Positions 13,209 to 27,369 of a DNA stretch of 64,000 nt are shown in pieces; position 1 is the first letter of the stretch; each line of letters opens with the position of its first letter. A program made the position numbers and the translations under genes. The DNA lies in the NCBI GenBank assembly GCA_028456385.1, contig JALNQF010000141.1, positions 53,570-117,569 on the forward strand, written 5' to 3'. The notes beneath the pieces are model-generated. The model was given only the letters and a program-made list of their open reading frames with translations. It had not been told where the DNA came from and ran no database searches. The DNA is from Ophiosphaerella korrae (lineage: Eukaryota; Ascomycota; Dothideomycetes; Pleosporales; Phaeosphaeriaceae).

Positions 13209-16200
13209 CTATCTCTTCTTCTAAGTAGGTCCTTGTTTATCTACTCTAGAGCTAAAGTTATTAACCTAGTTTCTTTATTAATATAGAGTTCTTTATCTTC
13301 TCTTATACTTATTTTATCTATATACTATTGCTATCTTCTTACTAATTACGTATTACGTAACAGTGTTAAAATATTTCTTTACTCCTATTACGCTTCTCCT
13401 AAATCGAACCCTAAGTCTCTTCCTTATATTATTTCTATAAATAATAGTAGGGCTTACAAGGCGTATATTTGTGCAAATATACGTAGTTCTTGTAATATAT
13501 CTAGTATTTCTTTTTCTAAGTGTACGTTTATTACACTTATTCTTACGTCTAGGCTTAATAATAATAGAAAAAGCTATTAACTAAACTTAAGAGAAATTAC
13601 TATCTTAAATCGCAGAAGCTAAAGCTAAGCGTAAGTGTATCTAAGAGCTTACGTAGAGTAAGCTAGTAGAGAATTAAGCTCGTCTCTCTTATCTTTATAA
13701 GATAAAGGCCTTAAATAATAAGAAGTTAGCCGAATAGTTAGTAGCTCTAGAAGCTAAGCTAGACTTAGATAAGGCGTTTGTTATAGTAGATCCTATATTA
13801 GACGTTCTTATTATCTCTCTATCTATCGTTAGTAATACTAGTTCTCTTAGTTCTCTTAGTTTACTACTAGGCGTTCTAGGGGGTTTTAATTTTAGAACTC
13901 CTCTAGTTTCTTAAAGTAATTAAGATTATCCTCTAGTTCTTATATTTTCTCCTATAGTTATCTTTTCTCGTCTATACCTATCTATTTTACTAAGTAGTAG
14001 TTTCTACTATTATAGAATTAGTATACTAGGATTTCTTTAACTTCTTATTCTTCTTATTCTCTATACGTGTCTACTTTATATACTAGTAGTTCTACGTTTT
14101 ATAGTACTATCTTAAGTAGCGCTATATAAAAGGTTAGGTATATCCTTATCTTGTTTAGTAGCTTTAATTTAAATATAACTAGTATAACTTCTTTCTTAAT
14201 TTTATATAGTCTTATCTTAACGTAGTCTAGTTTTAGACTAGGTTGTTTGCTTTTAATATTCTTTCGTACTAACTATACTTTTTCTCTCTTTCTAAATTAG
14301 GGTTCTATTTTGTATTTCTTGTTATAGTGTTTTATTATTTAATTGTGTAGGAATTCTACGTCCTATCTTAGTTAATTATATATATCCTTAAGTCTATTAG
14401 TAAAGTTTTCTCCTCTTAGGGACTAAGATATTTAATTTCTTAGTGTCTAGTATACATTAGGTTTAAATCTATAGTTTATAAAAAAGAGTAATACTCCTAT
14501 TACTATATTCTTTGCGCTGTTATATACTAACTATACTATAGGTAGTAACTATACCTAGTTATTCTAGTTATAGTTAAAGTAGTATCTTAAGTACTATTCT
14601 ACTATTTAATTTGTTTATTCTAATTATCTATCTATCTATAGATAGTATACTATAGATATTATATATCTAATTCCTAATTACGCTATTATTATTTCCTATA
14701 ATTTTAATATAAATCTTATATCTCTATCTATAATAATTTTGTCTAGTAGTCTATATTAACTAATTATAGTTCCTAGAACCTAGTATATAGTAACTTCTAT
14801 CCCGCTTTTCTCTTTATATAGTCTAAAATATAAATATTTTATAAGTTTATCTACTATTATTAGGATTCTATTGTATTTAACTCCTAATATTAGGTCTTTT
14901 AACTTTAGTAATTTTATAATAAAGTCTATTATAATAACTCTTTATAGTTATTCTAGTACTTCTACTAGTTGTAGTATTCTATATAGTGCGTGTCTACTAT
15001 ACTTATTTCTCTAGTATTCTATATAGTTTTGTAGTACTTCTATTACTAGTTATCTTACTTTTAGAATATAGTAGTCTTGTAGTAACTTATTAAGGGTTTT
15101 ATTAATTCCTTAATAACTATATACTAGTAATTTGTAGAATTGTCGTATAAATTCTCTTTAGATTTTTCTTAGAATATACGTTCTTCTATAGGCTTATACA
15201 ATTCCTTCCTAGATTTTAAGTTTCTTTATTTCTTTAGGTACTTCTTACGTTATTTTCTAAATCTATTTGTCTAGCTCGCTACTTATTCTTTTAAGTGTTA
15301 TAGCTATTTTTAGTATATTTAGGATTAGATATCCTTCTTTGTTCTTAACTAGAACTATACTAGTTGTATTTACTTCTTCTTGTAGATCTAGTCTTCTACT
15401 AAGGGCGTCTATAAATTAGTTATCTTTCTCTTTTATATATATAATTTCTATATTAAATATTAATAAGAATTCCTACTATCTTGTATATTATTATAATAGT
15501 TCCTTATTTATTATAAATCTTATAAGATTCTTATAGTCTATATAGACTTTTATCTAGTGCTTTACTTCTTGTAAGTATACTCTCTATTACTTAAATACTT
15601 TATATATTACTAGTATTTCTTTGTTATAAATTAGGTAGTTAAGCTCTACTAGCTTTATTTTCTTAGAGAAGTATTTAACTAAGTATTCTTTTTTAGTCTC
15701 TAAGTCTTCCTATATTAGTGCTATTCTATAGACTAAGTTAGATACGTCTATCTTTACTATTACTAGTAGGTCTAGGTTATATATTCTAATAACTAGGTTT
15801 TCTATAAACTTCTTCTTAATCTTATTAAATACTTTGTTATATTCTTTAGTCTATTTAAATAGTGTATCTTTCTTTATAAGTTTTGTAATTAGTTCTATAT
15901 CTTTAGAATATCCTACTATTAACTTTCTATAGAAGTTAGCTAGTCTATAAAATTATTGTACCTCTTTTAGGTTTTTTAGTTTTAGCTATTTGTTAATTAA
16001 CTTAATCTTTTTTAAGTTAATTTTAATTTTTCCTAGTTCTATAATAAATCTAAGGAAGTCTATTTCTTTTGTATAGAATTTACATTTTCTTATTTTAAGG
16101 AATATTTTAGCTTTTACTAATTCTTCTAGTACCTTGTATATATATTATATATGTTCTTCTTCTATTTCTAAGAATATAAGGATATTATCTAAGTATACAA

Positions 16201-19200
16201 ATATAAATATATCTAAGTACTCTCTTAGTACTATATTAATTCTTTCTTAGAATACTACTAGCGTATTTATTAAGCTAAAGGGTATAACTAGGTACTTATA
16301 TAATCTATACTACGTCCTAAATACTATTTTCTATTTATCGCCTTTTTTAATTCTAATCTAGTAGTAGGCGTTTTAAATATCTAGTTTTATAAAGATTTTT
16401 ACTTTTTATAGCCTATCTTGTATTACGTTAATTTATAGTAGTAGGTACCTATTTTTATTTATAATTGCGTTAGTTTTTCTAAAATCTACGTAGAGTCTTT
16501 TATTACTTATCCCTTTTTTATCTATAAATATAAGTCTATATACTACTAAAGATTTAGACTCTCTTATCTATCCTTTTTTTATTACGTTTTAGATAAACGC
16601 TTATTTAATTTTAGATTCTTCTTCTATTTTTTAGTAGACTAGGCTCTATCTTAAGTCTTTACCTTCTTCTAGTTCTATTACTAAATCCTATAGTTAATAT
16701 TCTAGAAGGTAATCTTCTAGCTCTATAAGCTATTTTTCTTATTTCTTATATTCTTTAGGGAATTCTCCTTTACAGGTACTTATATTAGCTTTTAACGTAT
16801 CTTTATTATAGCTAATTTCTCCTATTCTCTAATTAATATGTAGGTTTGTTATCTATAACTATAGTATTCCTAGTATTATATCTTGTTTATTATTAATTGT
16901 TATTATATCTATAATTATGTTTTTAATTATTATTCTTTTTAGTTTAAGTATAGAGAGAACTATCTTAAACCTAATAGGTTCTTAGAATAGTTTTCCTTTA
17001 ATTGTACTTAATTATTAAGGGTACTTCTTTATTATATAACGCATTCCTTGTATTTCTATAAACTTCTTAGATATAAAGTTTCTTGTTGCTCTACTATTAA
17101 TTATTAGTTATACTTTTCTTTCTTAGTATATACCTATTTTTGTAATATATAGGCCTCTTATACCTTCTAACTTTTTTTGTTTAGGCGTTTTTGTAAATTA
17201 TTTATCTTTCTAAGGCTATAGGCTTACTTTAAGTTTATATTCCTTGTACTTTAGATATTTATTATACGTATATTTGTACTATAGTCCTCCTTAGATACAT
17301 TTCTTAGATAGTTTTAGGCTAGGTCTTACTACTACGTATCTATCTTCTAGGATTATTTCTTATCCCTAGATATCTTCTACTAGAATTACTCTCGTATAGT
17401 TATAGCCTTTTCTTCTTATAGGCTATACACTATTATTTGCTTTAGGGTTCTTATATATAATATAATTCTTATCTAAGTATACTAGCTATAATACTTTAAA
17501 GTGTACTAGGTGCCTTAGGTCTATTATTTTGTTATCTTCTTCCTAGTACTTATCTCTTCTAGGTATATCTATTGTTAGGATATAGTATAATACTAGTACT
17601 CTTAGTATATAGGCTTTGTTAATCTATCGTGTTTTTCTTGCAAGGTATTACTACTCTTTCTCTATAAGTATTCTTCTTACTACAACTATATATTACTTTA
17701 TCTATTCTTAAAATAGTGTAAACTTTATTTCTTTAGGATTGCGTTCTTTTTAGTCTTTATACGCTTCCTCTATACTTATAACTATTAAGTATATTTAAAT
17801 AAACTTCTATTTCTTATTTTATTCCTTTATATCTATTATTGTGTAGCTATTATAGCTATATATTATTAGCTAGGAGTACTCTATACCTCTTATACTAACC
17901 TATTTCTTGCTTTCTTGTAGTCCTTTAGAGGAAGCCGTAGTAGTCTCTTTATCTAGTACTAATCCTTTAGCCTAGATTAATAGAATCTAGGGTTCTTCCT
18001 TTTCTAAGTTTTCTATTAGTAGGTCTATTACTTAAGCTATTTCTTCTAGCTAAGCTTTTATTCTTTCTTTTATTACTACTACTCTATTTCTCTATTATAG
18101 GAAATATCCTACTCTCTATTTACTAGAAAGATATATATAGTAGTTATCTTTATAATAAAAGGTCTAATAGAGTATTATATATTATATTTCTTTACTCCTA
18201 GCTACTTTCTCCTAAGGTTTAGCCTATACTTATAATACTTCCTTCTTCTTTTTAGTTATTTTTAACTAGTTTTCTTTCTTAGGGTCTTTACTTTTATAGT
18301 CTTTTATAAAGTGTCCTAGTTTCTTATATTTATAATATACTATATCCTTTTTCTTTTATAAATAGTAGTCTTTTACGTAATAACCTTTCTTACTATAGTT
18401 AAAGTACGTAAAGTCTTTGTTCTTCTTCTTTCTCTTATCTTTATTAGTATTAAGGATTATAAGGTCTCTAGTATCTTAGTTTCTAGTTTAGGTACTATAC
18501 TTGTTCTTTTTCTATTCTCGAAGATTATTATTAATTTAGATTACCTACTACTTTAGGGCTTCTAGTATCCTTAGTTTTTCTATATAGATTATTTTATATT
18601 GTATTTTTAAGTTTAGTCCTTATTTAAATTGTAATATCAAGGCTAACTTATTCTATTCTGTATTTTAGGATAGTTACTTAAATTATAATACGTACTTAGA
18701 AATACTCTAGTTTTATATAAGCTTTTCTAACTACTCTTTAGCTTGTTAGGTAACGTCTATATCTCTAAATACTACTCTTATTTGTTTAGTAAAGTATTTA
18801 TAACTTTTAAAAATAGCTCTTGTTTTATCTTTCTAGGTTATTAGAGAATATATCGTGTAGTCTATCTAGTAAGGTTTGTACTATCTTATTGCGTCTTCTT
18901 TAAGGTGTAATCTAATATATATTACCTTCTTTTCTTCTATGTTAAAGTGTAGTACTTGTATATCTATTTAGAGTTATACTAAAGCTATAAAGGGTCTTAG
19001 TTTCTCCCTTATTCTATTAAACTTCTTTAGGACAGGTATTTTTAGTAGTTTCTTTATAGCACTTATTGCTAAGCGTTATATAATTAATTCTATTTAATTC
19101 TAGCCTTTAATAATAGCCTTAATCTATACTTTGTTTTATTTTGCGTAATCCTATAGTTCTTTGTTCTACGTTTCTAGAGCGTCGATTACTATCTTTATAT

Positions 19201-19376
19201 CTTTTTTATCTAAGATAAGATTGTTAATTTAGTCTTTAATTATTTCCTATATAGTACTATTAGACTTATAACTACTCCTAGGGACTTTGCTTGTTTTAGT
19301 TAAACTTTCTACTATCGTGTTAGCTAGACTATGTGTTACTTACGCTTTACTTCTCGTAATAACTAAATTAGTAAGG
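13209..19376 (-). pseudogene. Gy4 gag-pol, dead by RIP
   Basis: In coding (minus) order: gag (about 19330-18450), zinc knuckles (about 18420-18290), protease (about 17115-17085), RT with its catalytic box near 16215-16185, RNase H (about 15650-15300), integrase core (about 14950-14600) and chromodomain (about 14060-13960). The second catalytic Asp of RT is changed to Asn. Stop codons are scattered throughout, mostly as TAG/TAA where CAG/CAA is expected. Confidence 0.85.
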
Positions 19377-19802
19377 TGTAATAGGCCTCCTATCGTCGAC
19401 TATAGGTACCTATCTAGGAGTTAGTAGATTACGAGGTAATAGTAAAAGTTTGTATTAAGATCTATAATAACTATAAATAATAGAAGATGTTTTATAACTA
19501 TCTTGTATTAGCGTTCTATAGTTAAAGGATTAAATTGCTAATACTATCCTAATAATACGCATTCTACTATCTATATACTTAATATAATCTATAATCTATA
19601 GTTACTAAGACTAATAGATTATAGATTACTCTAATCTATAATCTATTAGTGCTAAGAGTTAATAGATTATAGATTGCTCTAGGTGTCCTAGTTATGTGTA
19701 GTTTCCTAGTCTAGGTTGTTACCTCGCTCATCCTATACCTTGTCAGCACCTAAGTTAGGATCGATTAGTTCTATCTCGATTCCTTCTATTACACTTATAA
19801 CA
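19377..19802 (-). repeat. Gy4 LTR (right; 5' LTR in coding sense)
   Basis: It is the partner of 12783-13208, with the same ends and the same inverted AATCTATAATC blocks. The adjoining internal sequence (to about 19330) should hold the primer-binding site, but I could not match it to a tRNA. Confidence 0.9.
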
Positions 19803-19807
19803 CTAGC

Positions 19808-21258
19808 TAAAGCAAATTCTCTAAGAGATAAGTAATTACTAGGTTTATTATCCTTAATTCTCTAGTGCAAGGTTAGTAGTAAAGTACAAAATAAAGGTTA
19901 GAGCTTAGTAAACTTAGTAAGTAATTTCTTAAGTTTATCTTAAGATATAAAGACTATTCCTAGTAGTAGGTCTTTGTTAATTGTAGCGTTTAATAGTAGG
20001 TTATTTCTTAGCTCTTCTAAGATCTTAAGCTTAAGTATAGGCTAAAGTAATAATACTTAGCTAACGTTTAGTTAGGCGTCGTTAATTAAGTTATTTAATG
20101 TAGTCTAGTTGTTAAAAGGGACCTTAGTAACTAGTCTATACCTTAGGGGGCTACCTTAGTTAAAGGAGGTAGGGTCTATATCTAGGTTAAATTCTTCTAT
20201 AATAGGTTAGTTAGGAGTAGCTAAGTTTATTATAGAGCTATTAGCTAAGAAGGCGCCTAGTACTTGTTAAGGAATTATATTAGGTTAGAAATTAAGTTTA
20301 CTAGGTAGTCTTAGCTAAATAAAGGATTTAAAGTCTATTACCTATTTTCCTTTATCTTTCTATAAGGGGGTCTTAAGATATTATTAGAAGTTACTTAGTA
20401 CTTTTTTTATTAGAGCGGTTAGTATAGTAAGTCCTTAGGTCTATTTTTCTAGGGACCTAGTTCTAGCGCGTATTTTATAGATTTTTTATAGTATAGTAGC
20501 CTTAGAGTATTCTCTTAGTTCTTTACTAGATCTATAGTCTACTATTTATAGCGTATCTTTATCTTATAAGTACGCTTAGTTTAAGTAATAAAGAGGTTAT
20601 AAGCTAGTATTATTTTAGTTTAAGAGGCTAGCTTTTAAAGAGATAGAAGATTTTTTATATAACTAAGTTATAGTATAATAAGCTAAGTTATAGTAGTTAT
20701 ATACTATATTAGTATATTTAGCTATTAGTTTATAGAGATTTAGATCTTTAGCGCTAGCTAGTAAAGGTTTTAGTAGAGTCTAGGGCGCTTTATTACTTAG
20801 TTCTTATAAATTAAGCGCTAGTAATTTACGTAGGTTTAAGGGTCTTTTCCTTCCCTAGCGCTACTACCTAGGTTTAATACCTAGTGTAAGCACGCCTTTA
20901 CCTAGGTATACGTAGTAAGTGTAAGCTAAAGCTTTATAACCTATAAAGTAGTTAAACTACTCTTCTTTAGTACGTATTTCTTTCTAGAACGTTAGCGCTA
21001 GTACTAGCAAAAAAGGAGCGCTAGAAACCTTAACTAGAACTATAATATAGTAAACTTAAGGAGCTACCTAGCGCGCTGTAGCTAAGGTAGGATCTAATTC
21101 CTAGTAGTATAGTTCTTTTTAGCTAGCTAGGCTTAATTAAGAGTTAGCTACAATTAGCTATCTTATAGTAACTCTAGCGCAAGTAAGAAAGCTACTAGCG
21201 TAGTTCTAGGTTATAGAGAGGCCTATAAAAGTAAAATATTTGTAGAGATCTACTATTA
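19808..21258 (-). pseudogene. Ch1 5' internal region (leader/gag part), dead by RIP
   Basis: This is the part of Ch1 between its coding-sense 5' LTR and the Gy4 insertion. It should encode the N-terminal part of the polyprotein by position. I see no open frame and no motif I can name, only TAG/TAA-rich sequence with some GC-containing words (GCGCTA, CTAGCG). Confidence 0.55.
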
Positions 21259-21600
21259 TATAAAGTAGTCTTTACGCAAGATAACTTAATAAGGTAGTTT
21301 TAATAATTAATTAAAAAGAGTAAATAGTAGATAAAGCTATCTAAGTAAGTACTAGGTATATATACCTAGTAGCCTACTAAGCGCTAACTAAAAGTAGAAA
21401 GGTAGTTAAATATTAGTAAGTTGTAAACTTACTAACATGTTAGTAAGTTCGTAATGTTAGTAAGTTTGCGATATTAGTAAGTTGCAAACTTACTAACATG
21501 TTAGTAAGTTTGTAATGTTAGTAAGTTTACTATGTTAGTAAGTTGCAAACTTACTAATATTAGTGCGAAAATAAGAGATATAAGGGATAACTCCCTTACA
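21259..21600 (-). repeat. Ch1 LTR (right; 5' LTR in coding sense)
   Basis: It is 342 bp, begins TATAAAGTAG (RIP form of TGTAAGG) and ends CTCCCTTACA. It holds the same palindromic TTAGTAAGTT array as the left LTR and is followed at once by the duplicated GCTAG. Confidence 0.9.
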
Positions 21601-24600
21601 GCTAGATATATATAGCTATAATAGCTATATAATAATAGATATAGAAGAATAAAATAAAGAATAGAAAGTTTATTTAAATATACTTAATAGTTATAAGTAT
21701 AGAAAAAGTGTATAAAGACTAGAAAGAACGTAATCTTAAAGAAATAAAGTTTATACTATTCTAGGAATAGATAAAATAGTATATAGTTATAGTAAGAAGA
21801 ATACTTATATAAAAAGAATAGTAATACTTTATAAGAAAAACGTAATAAATTAATAAAGCCTATATACTAAAAGTACTAGTAGTATACTATATCTTAACTA
21901 TAGACACACCTAGAAGAAATAAGTACTAAGAAAGGGATAACAAGATAATAGATCCTAAATATCTAGTATATTTCGAAGTATTATAAATATTATACCTAGA
22001 CAAAAATTATATTATACACGAAAACCCTAAAGTAAATAACAAAGTATAGCCTATATAGAGAAGAGGCTATAATTATATAAGAGTAATTCTAGTAGAAGAT
22101 ATCTAAGGATAGGAAATAATCCTAGAAGATAGATACTTAGTAGTAAGGCTAGAACTAAAACTATCTAAGAAATATATTTAGGGAAGACTATAGTATAAGT
22201 GTATATACAATAAATACTTAAAATAAAAAGAGTATAAACTTAAAGTAAGCTTATAGCCCTAGAAAGATAGATAATTTGTAAAAATACCTAAGTAAGAACA
22301 ACTAAAAGGTATAAAAGGCCTATATATTATAGAAATAGGTATATACTAAGGAAAGAAAGTACAATTAATAATTAATAGTAGAGCTATAAAGAACTTTATA
22401 TCTAAGAAGTTTGTAGAAATATAAGGAATAAAGTATATAACAAAGAAATACCCTTAATAACTAAGTATAATTAAAGGAAAACTATTCTAGGAACCTATTA
22501 GGTTCGAAACAGTCCTCTCTATATTAAAACTAGAAAGAATAACAATTAAAAATATAGTTATAGATATAACAACAATTAATAACAAACAAGATAAAATACT
22601 AGGTATACTATAGTTATAAATAACTAACCTATATATTAATTAGAGAATAGGAAAGATTAATTATAGTAGAATAGACATATTAAAGGCTAATATAAACACC
22701 TACAAAGGAGAATTCCTAGAAGAATATAAGAAATAGGAGAAATAACTTATAGAACCTAAAGATTACCTTCTAGAATATTAGTTATAGGATTTAACAATAG
22801 ATCTAAAAGAAGACAAGGATATAAGATAGAGCCTAGTCTATAGAAAGATAGAAGAAGAATCTAAGATTAAATAAACGTTTATTAAAAACGTACTAAAGAA
22901 AGGATAGATATAAGAATCTAAATCCTTAGTAGTATATAAACTTATATTCGTAGACAAAAAAGAGATAAGTAACAAGAGGCCCTACGTAGATTTTAGAAAA
23001 ACTAACGTAATTATAAACAAGAACTAATACCTGTTACTATAAATTAACGCAATATAAGATAAGCTAAGGAAAGTAAGAATCTTTATAAAATTAGATATCT
23101 AGAATACCTACTACTAGATTAGAATTAAAGAAGGTAATAAATAGAAAATAGTATTTAGAATACAATAGAGACTATATAAATACTTAGTTATACCCTTTAG
23201 ATTAATAAACGCACTAGCAGCCTTCTAAGAAAGGATAAATATAGTACTAAGAGAATACCTAGATGTATTTATATTTATATACCTAGATAACATCCTTATA
23301 TTCTTAGAAATAGAAGAAGAATATGTACAACATATATACAAAGTACTAGAGAAATTAGTAGAAGCTAAAATATTCCTAAAAATAAAGAAATACAAATTCT
23401 ATATAAAAGAAATAGACTTCCTTAGATTTATTATAGAACTAGGAAAAATTAAGATTAACCTAGAAAAGATTAAGTTAATTAATAAATAGCTAACACTAAG
23501 GAACTTAAAAGAGGTATAATAATTCTATAGACTAGTAAACTTTTATAGAAAGTTAATAGTAAGATAGTTTAAAGATATTAGACTAATAATAAAGCTTATA
23601 AAGAAAGATATACTATTTAAATAGACTAAAGAATATAATAAGGTATTTAGAAAAATTAAGAAAAAATTTATAGAGAACCTAGTTATTAGAATGTATAACC
23701 TAGACCTACTAGTAATAGTAAAAATAGATACATCTAATTTAGTCTATAGAATAGTACTAATACAAGAAGACCTAAAGACCTAAAAAGAATACTTAGTTAA
23801 ATACTTTTCTAAGAAAATAAAGCTAGTAGAGCTTAACTATCTAATTTACAATAAAGAGATACTAGTAATTTATAAAGTATTTAAATAATAGAAAGTATAC
23901 TTATAAAGAGTAAAGTATTAGATAAAGGTCTATATAGACTATAAGAATCTTATAGGATTTATAATAAATAAAGAACTATTACAATAATATATAAGATAGT
24001 AGGAATTCCTATTAATATTTAATATAGAAATTATATATATAAAAAAGAAAGATAACTAATTTATAGATACTTTTAGTAGAAGACTAGACTTATAGAAAGA
24101 AGTAAGTACTACTAGTATAGTTCTAGTTAAGAATAAAGAAAGATATCTAGTCCTAAATATACCTAAAATAGCTATAATACTTAAAAGAACAAGTAGTAAA
24201 CTAGATAAATAGATTTAGAACGTAATACAAGAAGTACCTAAAGAAATAGAGAAACTAGAAACTTAAAAAGGATTAGTATAAGCCTATAGAAGAACGTATA
24301 TCTTAGGAAAAATCTAAAGAGAATTTATATAATAATTCTACAAACTACTAGTATATAGATACTAAGGGATTAACAAAACCTTTAATAGGTTACTATAAGA
24401 CTATTATATCCTAAAAGTAAGATAGCTAGTAATAGAGGTACTAAGAGATTATATAGAATACTAAAGAAATAAGTATAGTAGATATACACTATATAAGATA
24501 CTATAGCTAGTAGAAATACTAGAATAACTATAAAGAGTTATTATAATAGACTTTATTACAAAGCTACCTAAGTTAAAAGACCTAATATTAGGAGTTAAGT

Positions 24601-26236
24601 ATAATAGAATCTTAATAATAGTAGATAAACTTATAAAGTATATATACTTCTAACTATATAAAGAAAAAAGTAGGATAGAAGTTACTATATACTAGGTTCT
24701 AGGAACTATAATTAGTTAATATAGACTACTAGACAAAATTATTATAGATAGAGATGTAAGATTTATATTAAAACTATAAAGAATAATAATAGTATAATTA
24801 AGAATTAAATATATAATATCTATAGTATACTACCTATAGATAGATAGATAGTTAGAATAAATAAATTAGATAGTAGAATAGTACTTAAGATACTACCTTA
24901 ACTATAACTAGAATAATTAGGTATAACTACTACCTATAGTATAGCTAGCATATAATAGCGTAAAGAATATAGTAACAAGAGTATTACTTTTCTTTGCAAA
25001 CTATAGATTTAAGCCTAATATATACTAGATACTAAGAAATTAGATATCTTAGTCTCTAAGAGGAGAAAACTTTGCTAATAGACTTAGAGATATACATAAT
25101 TAGCTAAGATAGGACGTAGAGTTCTTATATAATTAAATAGTAAAATACTATAATAAGAAGTATAAATAGGGACCCTAATTTAGAGAGGGAGAAAAAGTAT
25201 AGTTAGTTAGAAAGAATATTAAGAGTAAACAACCTAGTTTAAAACTAGACTACGTTAAGATAAGACTATATAAAATAGAGAAAGAAGTTATACTAGTTAT
25301 ATTTAAATTAAAGCTACTAAATAAGATAAGGATATACCTAACCTTCTACGTAGCGCTACTTAAGATAGTACTATAAAACGTAGAACTACTAGTATATAAA
25401 GTAGATACGTATAGAGAATAGGAAGAATAAGAAGTTAAAGAAATCTTAGTATACTAGTTCTATAATAGAAGAAACTACTACCTAGTAGAATAGATAGGTA
25501 TAGACAAGAAAGGACAACTATAAGAGAAAATATAGGAACTAGAAGATAACCTTAATTACTCTAAGAAACTAGAGGAGTTCTAAAGTTAAAACCCTCTAGA
25601 CTACCTTATAGTAAACTAAGAAAATTAATATTACTAGCGCTAAATAGAGAGGCGTTAGGAACGTTTAATATAGTAGGAGCTAGAGTAGCCTAAACTATAT
25701 CCTTAAGGTCTATCTTAGCCTCTAAGGCATAAGACTATTTAGATAATTTAGTGTTATTATAAGCCTTTATCTTATAAAGATACTTAATATAAGAATAAAG
25801 ATCTACTAGCTTATAAAGAGTTAGCTAACGCTTAGCCTTAGCCTCTATAAGCTATAATAATAGTGTCTCTTAAGCCTAGTTAATAGCTTACTCTATACAA
25901 CTTAGTAAGAAGAGACTATATAGAAATTAAACACTTACACTCTATAAGAGAAATACTAGATAGCGTATACTTATATTAAATATTAGCTAGGATACACTTA
26001 CTATAGTATTTACTATCCTTTAAAGATATAAGATAAGTAAGCTTTAATTAAGTATAATAGGCGTAAAGAAATATTTTAACTCTATTATAAGTAACGCAAG
26101 TAATAAGAAGAAGTTTATTATAGTTAAAACGCGAAGATATAGAGAATAATAAAGAATTAGAAATAAATAAAGAAACTAGACTAATAACCTTAGGCCTAGG
26201 ATAGAGAAATAAGAACCTATCTATAGAAGAGAATAG

Positions 26237-26678
26237 TATTATAGTTATAACAAGAGAAAGCTAATTTAAGCTAATTAGTCCTACTATAGATAATAACAAC
26301 GTATATAACCTATAAGGAGATAAACTAGATTAGGAGACTAACTACAATAAGGATACGTAATAGATTTATAATTTGCAATCTTAGTAAATATAAAGTACAA
26401 AGCTAAGCACGTAATAGATTTGTAATTTGCGATCTTAGTAAACTTAAAGTATAAAGTTAGCTAAGAAGCCTAAGTATATAGTTAGTAGAATATATATTAT
26501 TAGGATAGTATTAGTAATTTAATCCTTTAACTATAGAACGCTAATACAAGATAGTTGTAAAATATCTTCTATTATTTATAGTTATTATAGATCCTAATAC
26601 AAGCCTTTACTATTAACTCTTAACTTACTAATACTCTTAATATAGGTACCTATAGTTAATAACAGGAGGCCTATTATA
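26237..26678 (+). repeat. Gy2 3' LTR (442 bp)
   Basis: It begins TATTATAG, ends CTATTATA and is followed by CTTAG. It is the partner of 3783-4224. Confidence 0.9.
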
Positions 26679-26906
26679 CTTAGCTCTAGGATAGAGAAAT
26701 AAAAATCTATCTAAAAGAGGAGATAGTGTTATAGTTATAATAAGAGAAAACTAGATAGAACTAATTAGCTCTATAGTAGAAGATAATAACATATATAATT
26801 CCTAGGTAGATATACCTAATTAGGAAACTAACTATTACCTTAGTACGTAACAAATTTGTAAATTTACAATCTTAGTAAATATAAAGTTATAAAGCTAGCA
26901 CGTAAT
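26679..26906 (+). mobile_element. Gy1 tail: pre-LTR sequence and truncated 3' LTR
   Basis: The sequence after Gy2 resumes Gy1's 3' non-coding region. Its LTR begins TGTTATAG at 26727 but stops after 180 bp, where Gy3's LTR begins. The remaining Gy1 LTR is not found on the other side of Gy3, whose own right end is lost. Confidence 0.8.
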
Positions 26907-27369
26907 ATTATAGCTATAATAAAAGAAAACTAATTAGAGCTAATTAGCTCTACTATAGATAACAACAACGTATACAATCTATAGAGTAATAAACTTAATT
27001 AGGAAGCTAACTATAATAGAGATACGTAATAAATTTATAATTTATAATCTTAGTAAATATAAAGTATAAAGCTAGGTACGTAATAACTTTATAATTTGCA
27101 ATCTTAGTAAATATAAAGTATAAAGTAGGCTAAGAAATTATAGGTATATAGTTAGTAGAAATATATATTATTAGGATACTATTAGTAATCTAATCTCTAA
27201 CCTAAAACGCTAATACTTAACATTGTATATACAAATTAACTATTATTTATAGTTATTATCTAATTATAATATAAGCTTTTGTTATTAACTCTTAATCTAC
27301 TAATACTCTAATAAGTAATTAGGAAGTTAACTCTAGTATACCTATTACACCTTACTAATTTAGTTATTA

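Larger units (their letters stand above)
12783..19802 (-). mobile_element. Gy4: 7020-bp Ty3/Gypsy chromovirus nested in Ch1
   Basis: Two LTRs of exactly 426 bp (12783-13208 and 19377-19802) are flanked by the perfect duplication CTAGC (12778-12782 and 19803-19807). On the plus strand the LTR starts TGTAACAGGCC and ends CTTATAACA. It is the innermost, hence youngest, insertion on the left, and many more CA/TG words survive here than in Gy1 or Gy3. It shares its coding region with Gy1-3 but has a different LTR middle. Confidence 0.92.
5744..21600 (-). mobile_element. Ch1: second Ty3/Gypsy chromovirus family (342-bp LTRs), itself split by Gy4
   Basis: Two LTRs of exactly 342 bp (5744-6085 and 21259-21600) are flanked by the perfect duplication GCTAG (5739-5743 and 21601-21605). 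Total length is 15,857 bp, and about 8.83 kb once Gy4 and its target copy are removed, so it is longer than the Gy family. Coding sense is minus: RT catalytic box near 9770-9803, integrase core about 7750-8150, chromodomain about 7120-7250. It interrupts Gy2 between gag and protease. RIP is clear, but more GC-containing words survive than in the host element, consistent with a later arrival. Confidence 0.9.
4250..25620 (+). pseudogene. Gy2 gag-pol, dead by RIP and split by an insertion
   Basis: Gag runs from about 4250 to 5740, with the zinc knuckles near 5190-5310. After the Ch1 insert the order is protease (about 22375-22400), RT with the catalytic box near 23270-23300, RNase H (about 23700-24060), integrase zinc finger (about 24380-24440), integrase core (about 24540-25000) and a C-terminal chromodomain (about 25430-25570). 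No open frame of useful length remains. The RT catalytic pair reads Asp-Asn instead of Asp-Asp. The domain order (integrase after RNase H, then chromodomain) places it among Ty3/Gypsy chromoviruses. Confidence 0.85.
3783..26678 (+). mobile_element. Gy2: full-length Ty3/Gypsy chromovirus split by Ch1
   Basis: It is bounded by two 442-bp LTRs (3783-4224 and 26237-26678) that begin TATTATAG and end CCTATTATA, the RIP-altered forms of TGTTATAG and CCTATTACA. The flanks TTTAG (left) and CTTAG (right) are a 5-bp target duplication differing by one C-to-T change. Without the Ch1 insert (5744-21600) and its duplicated target it is about 7.03 kb. It sits in the 3' region of Gy1: the Gy1 sequence before 3783 continues after 26678 by comparison with Gy2's own 3' end. 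Confidence 0.9.
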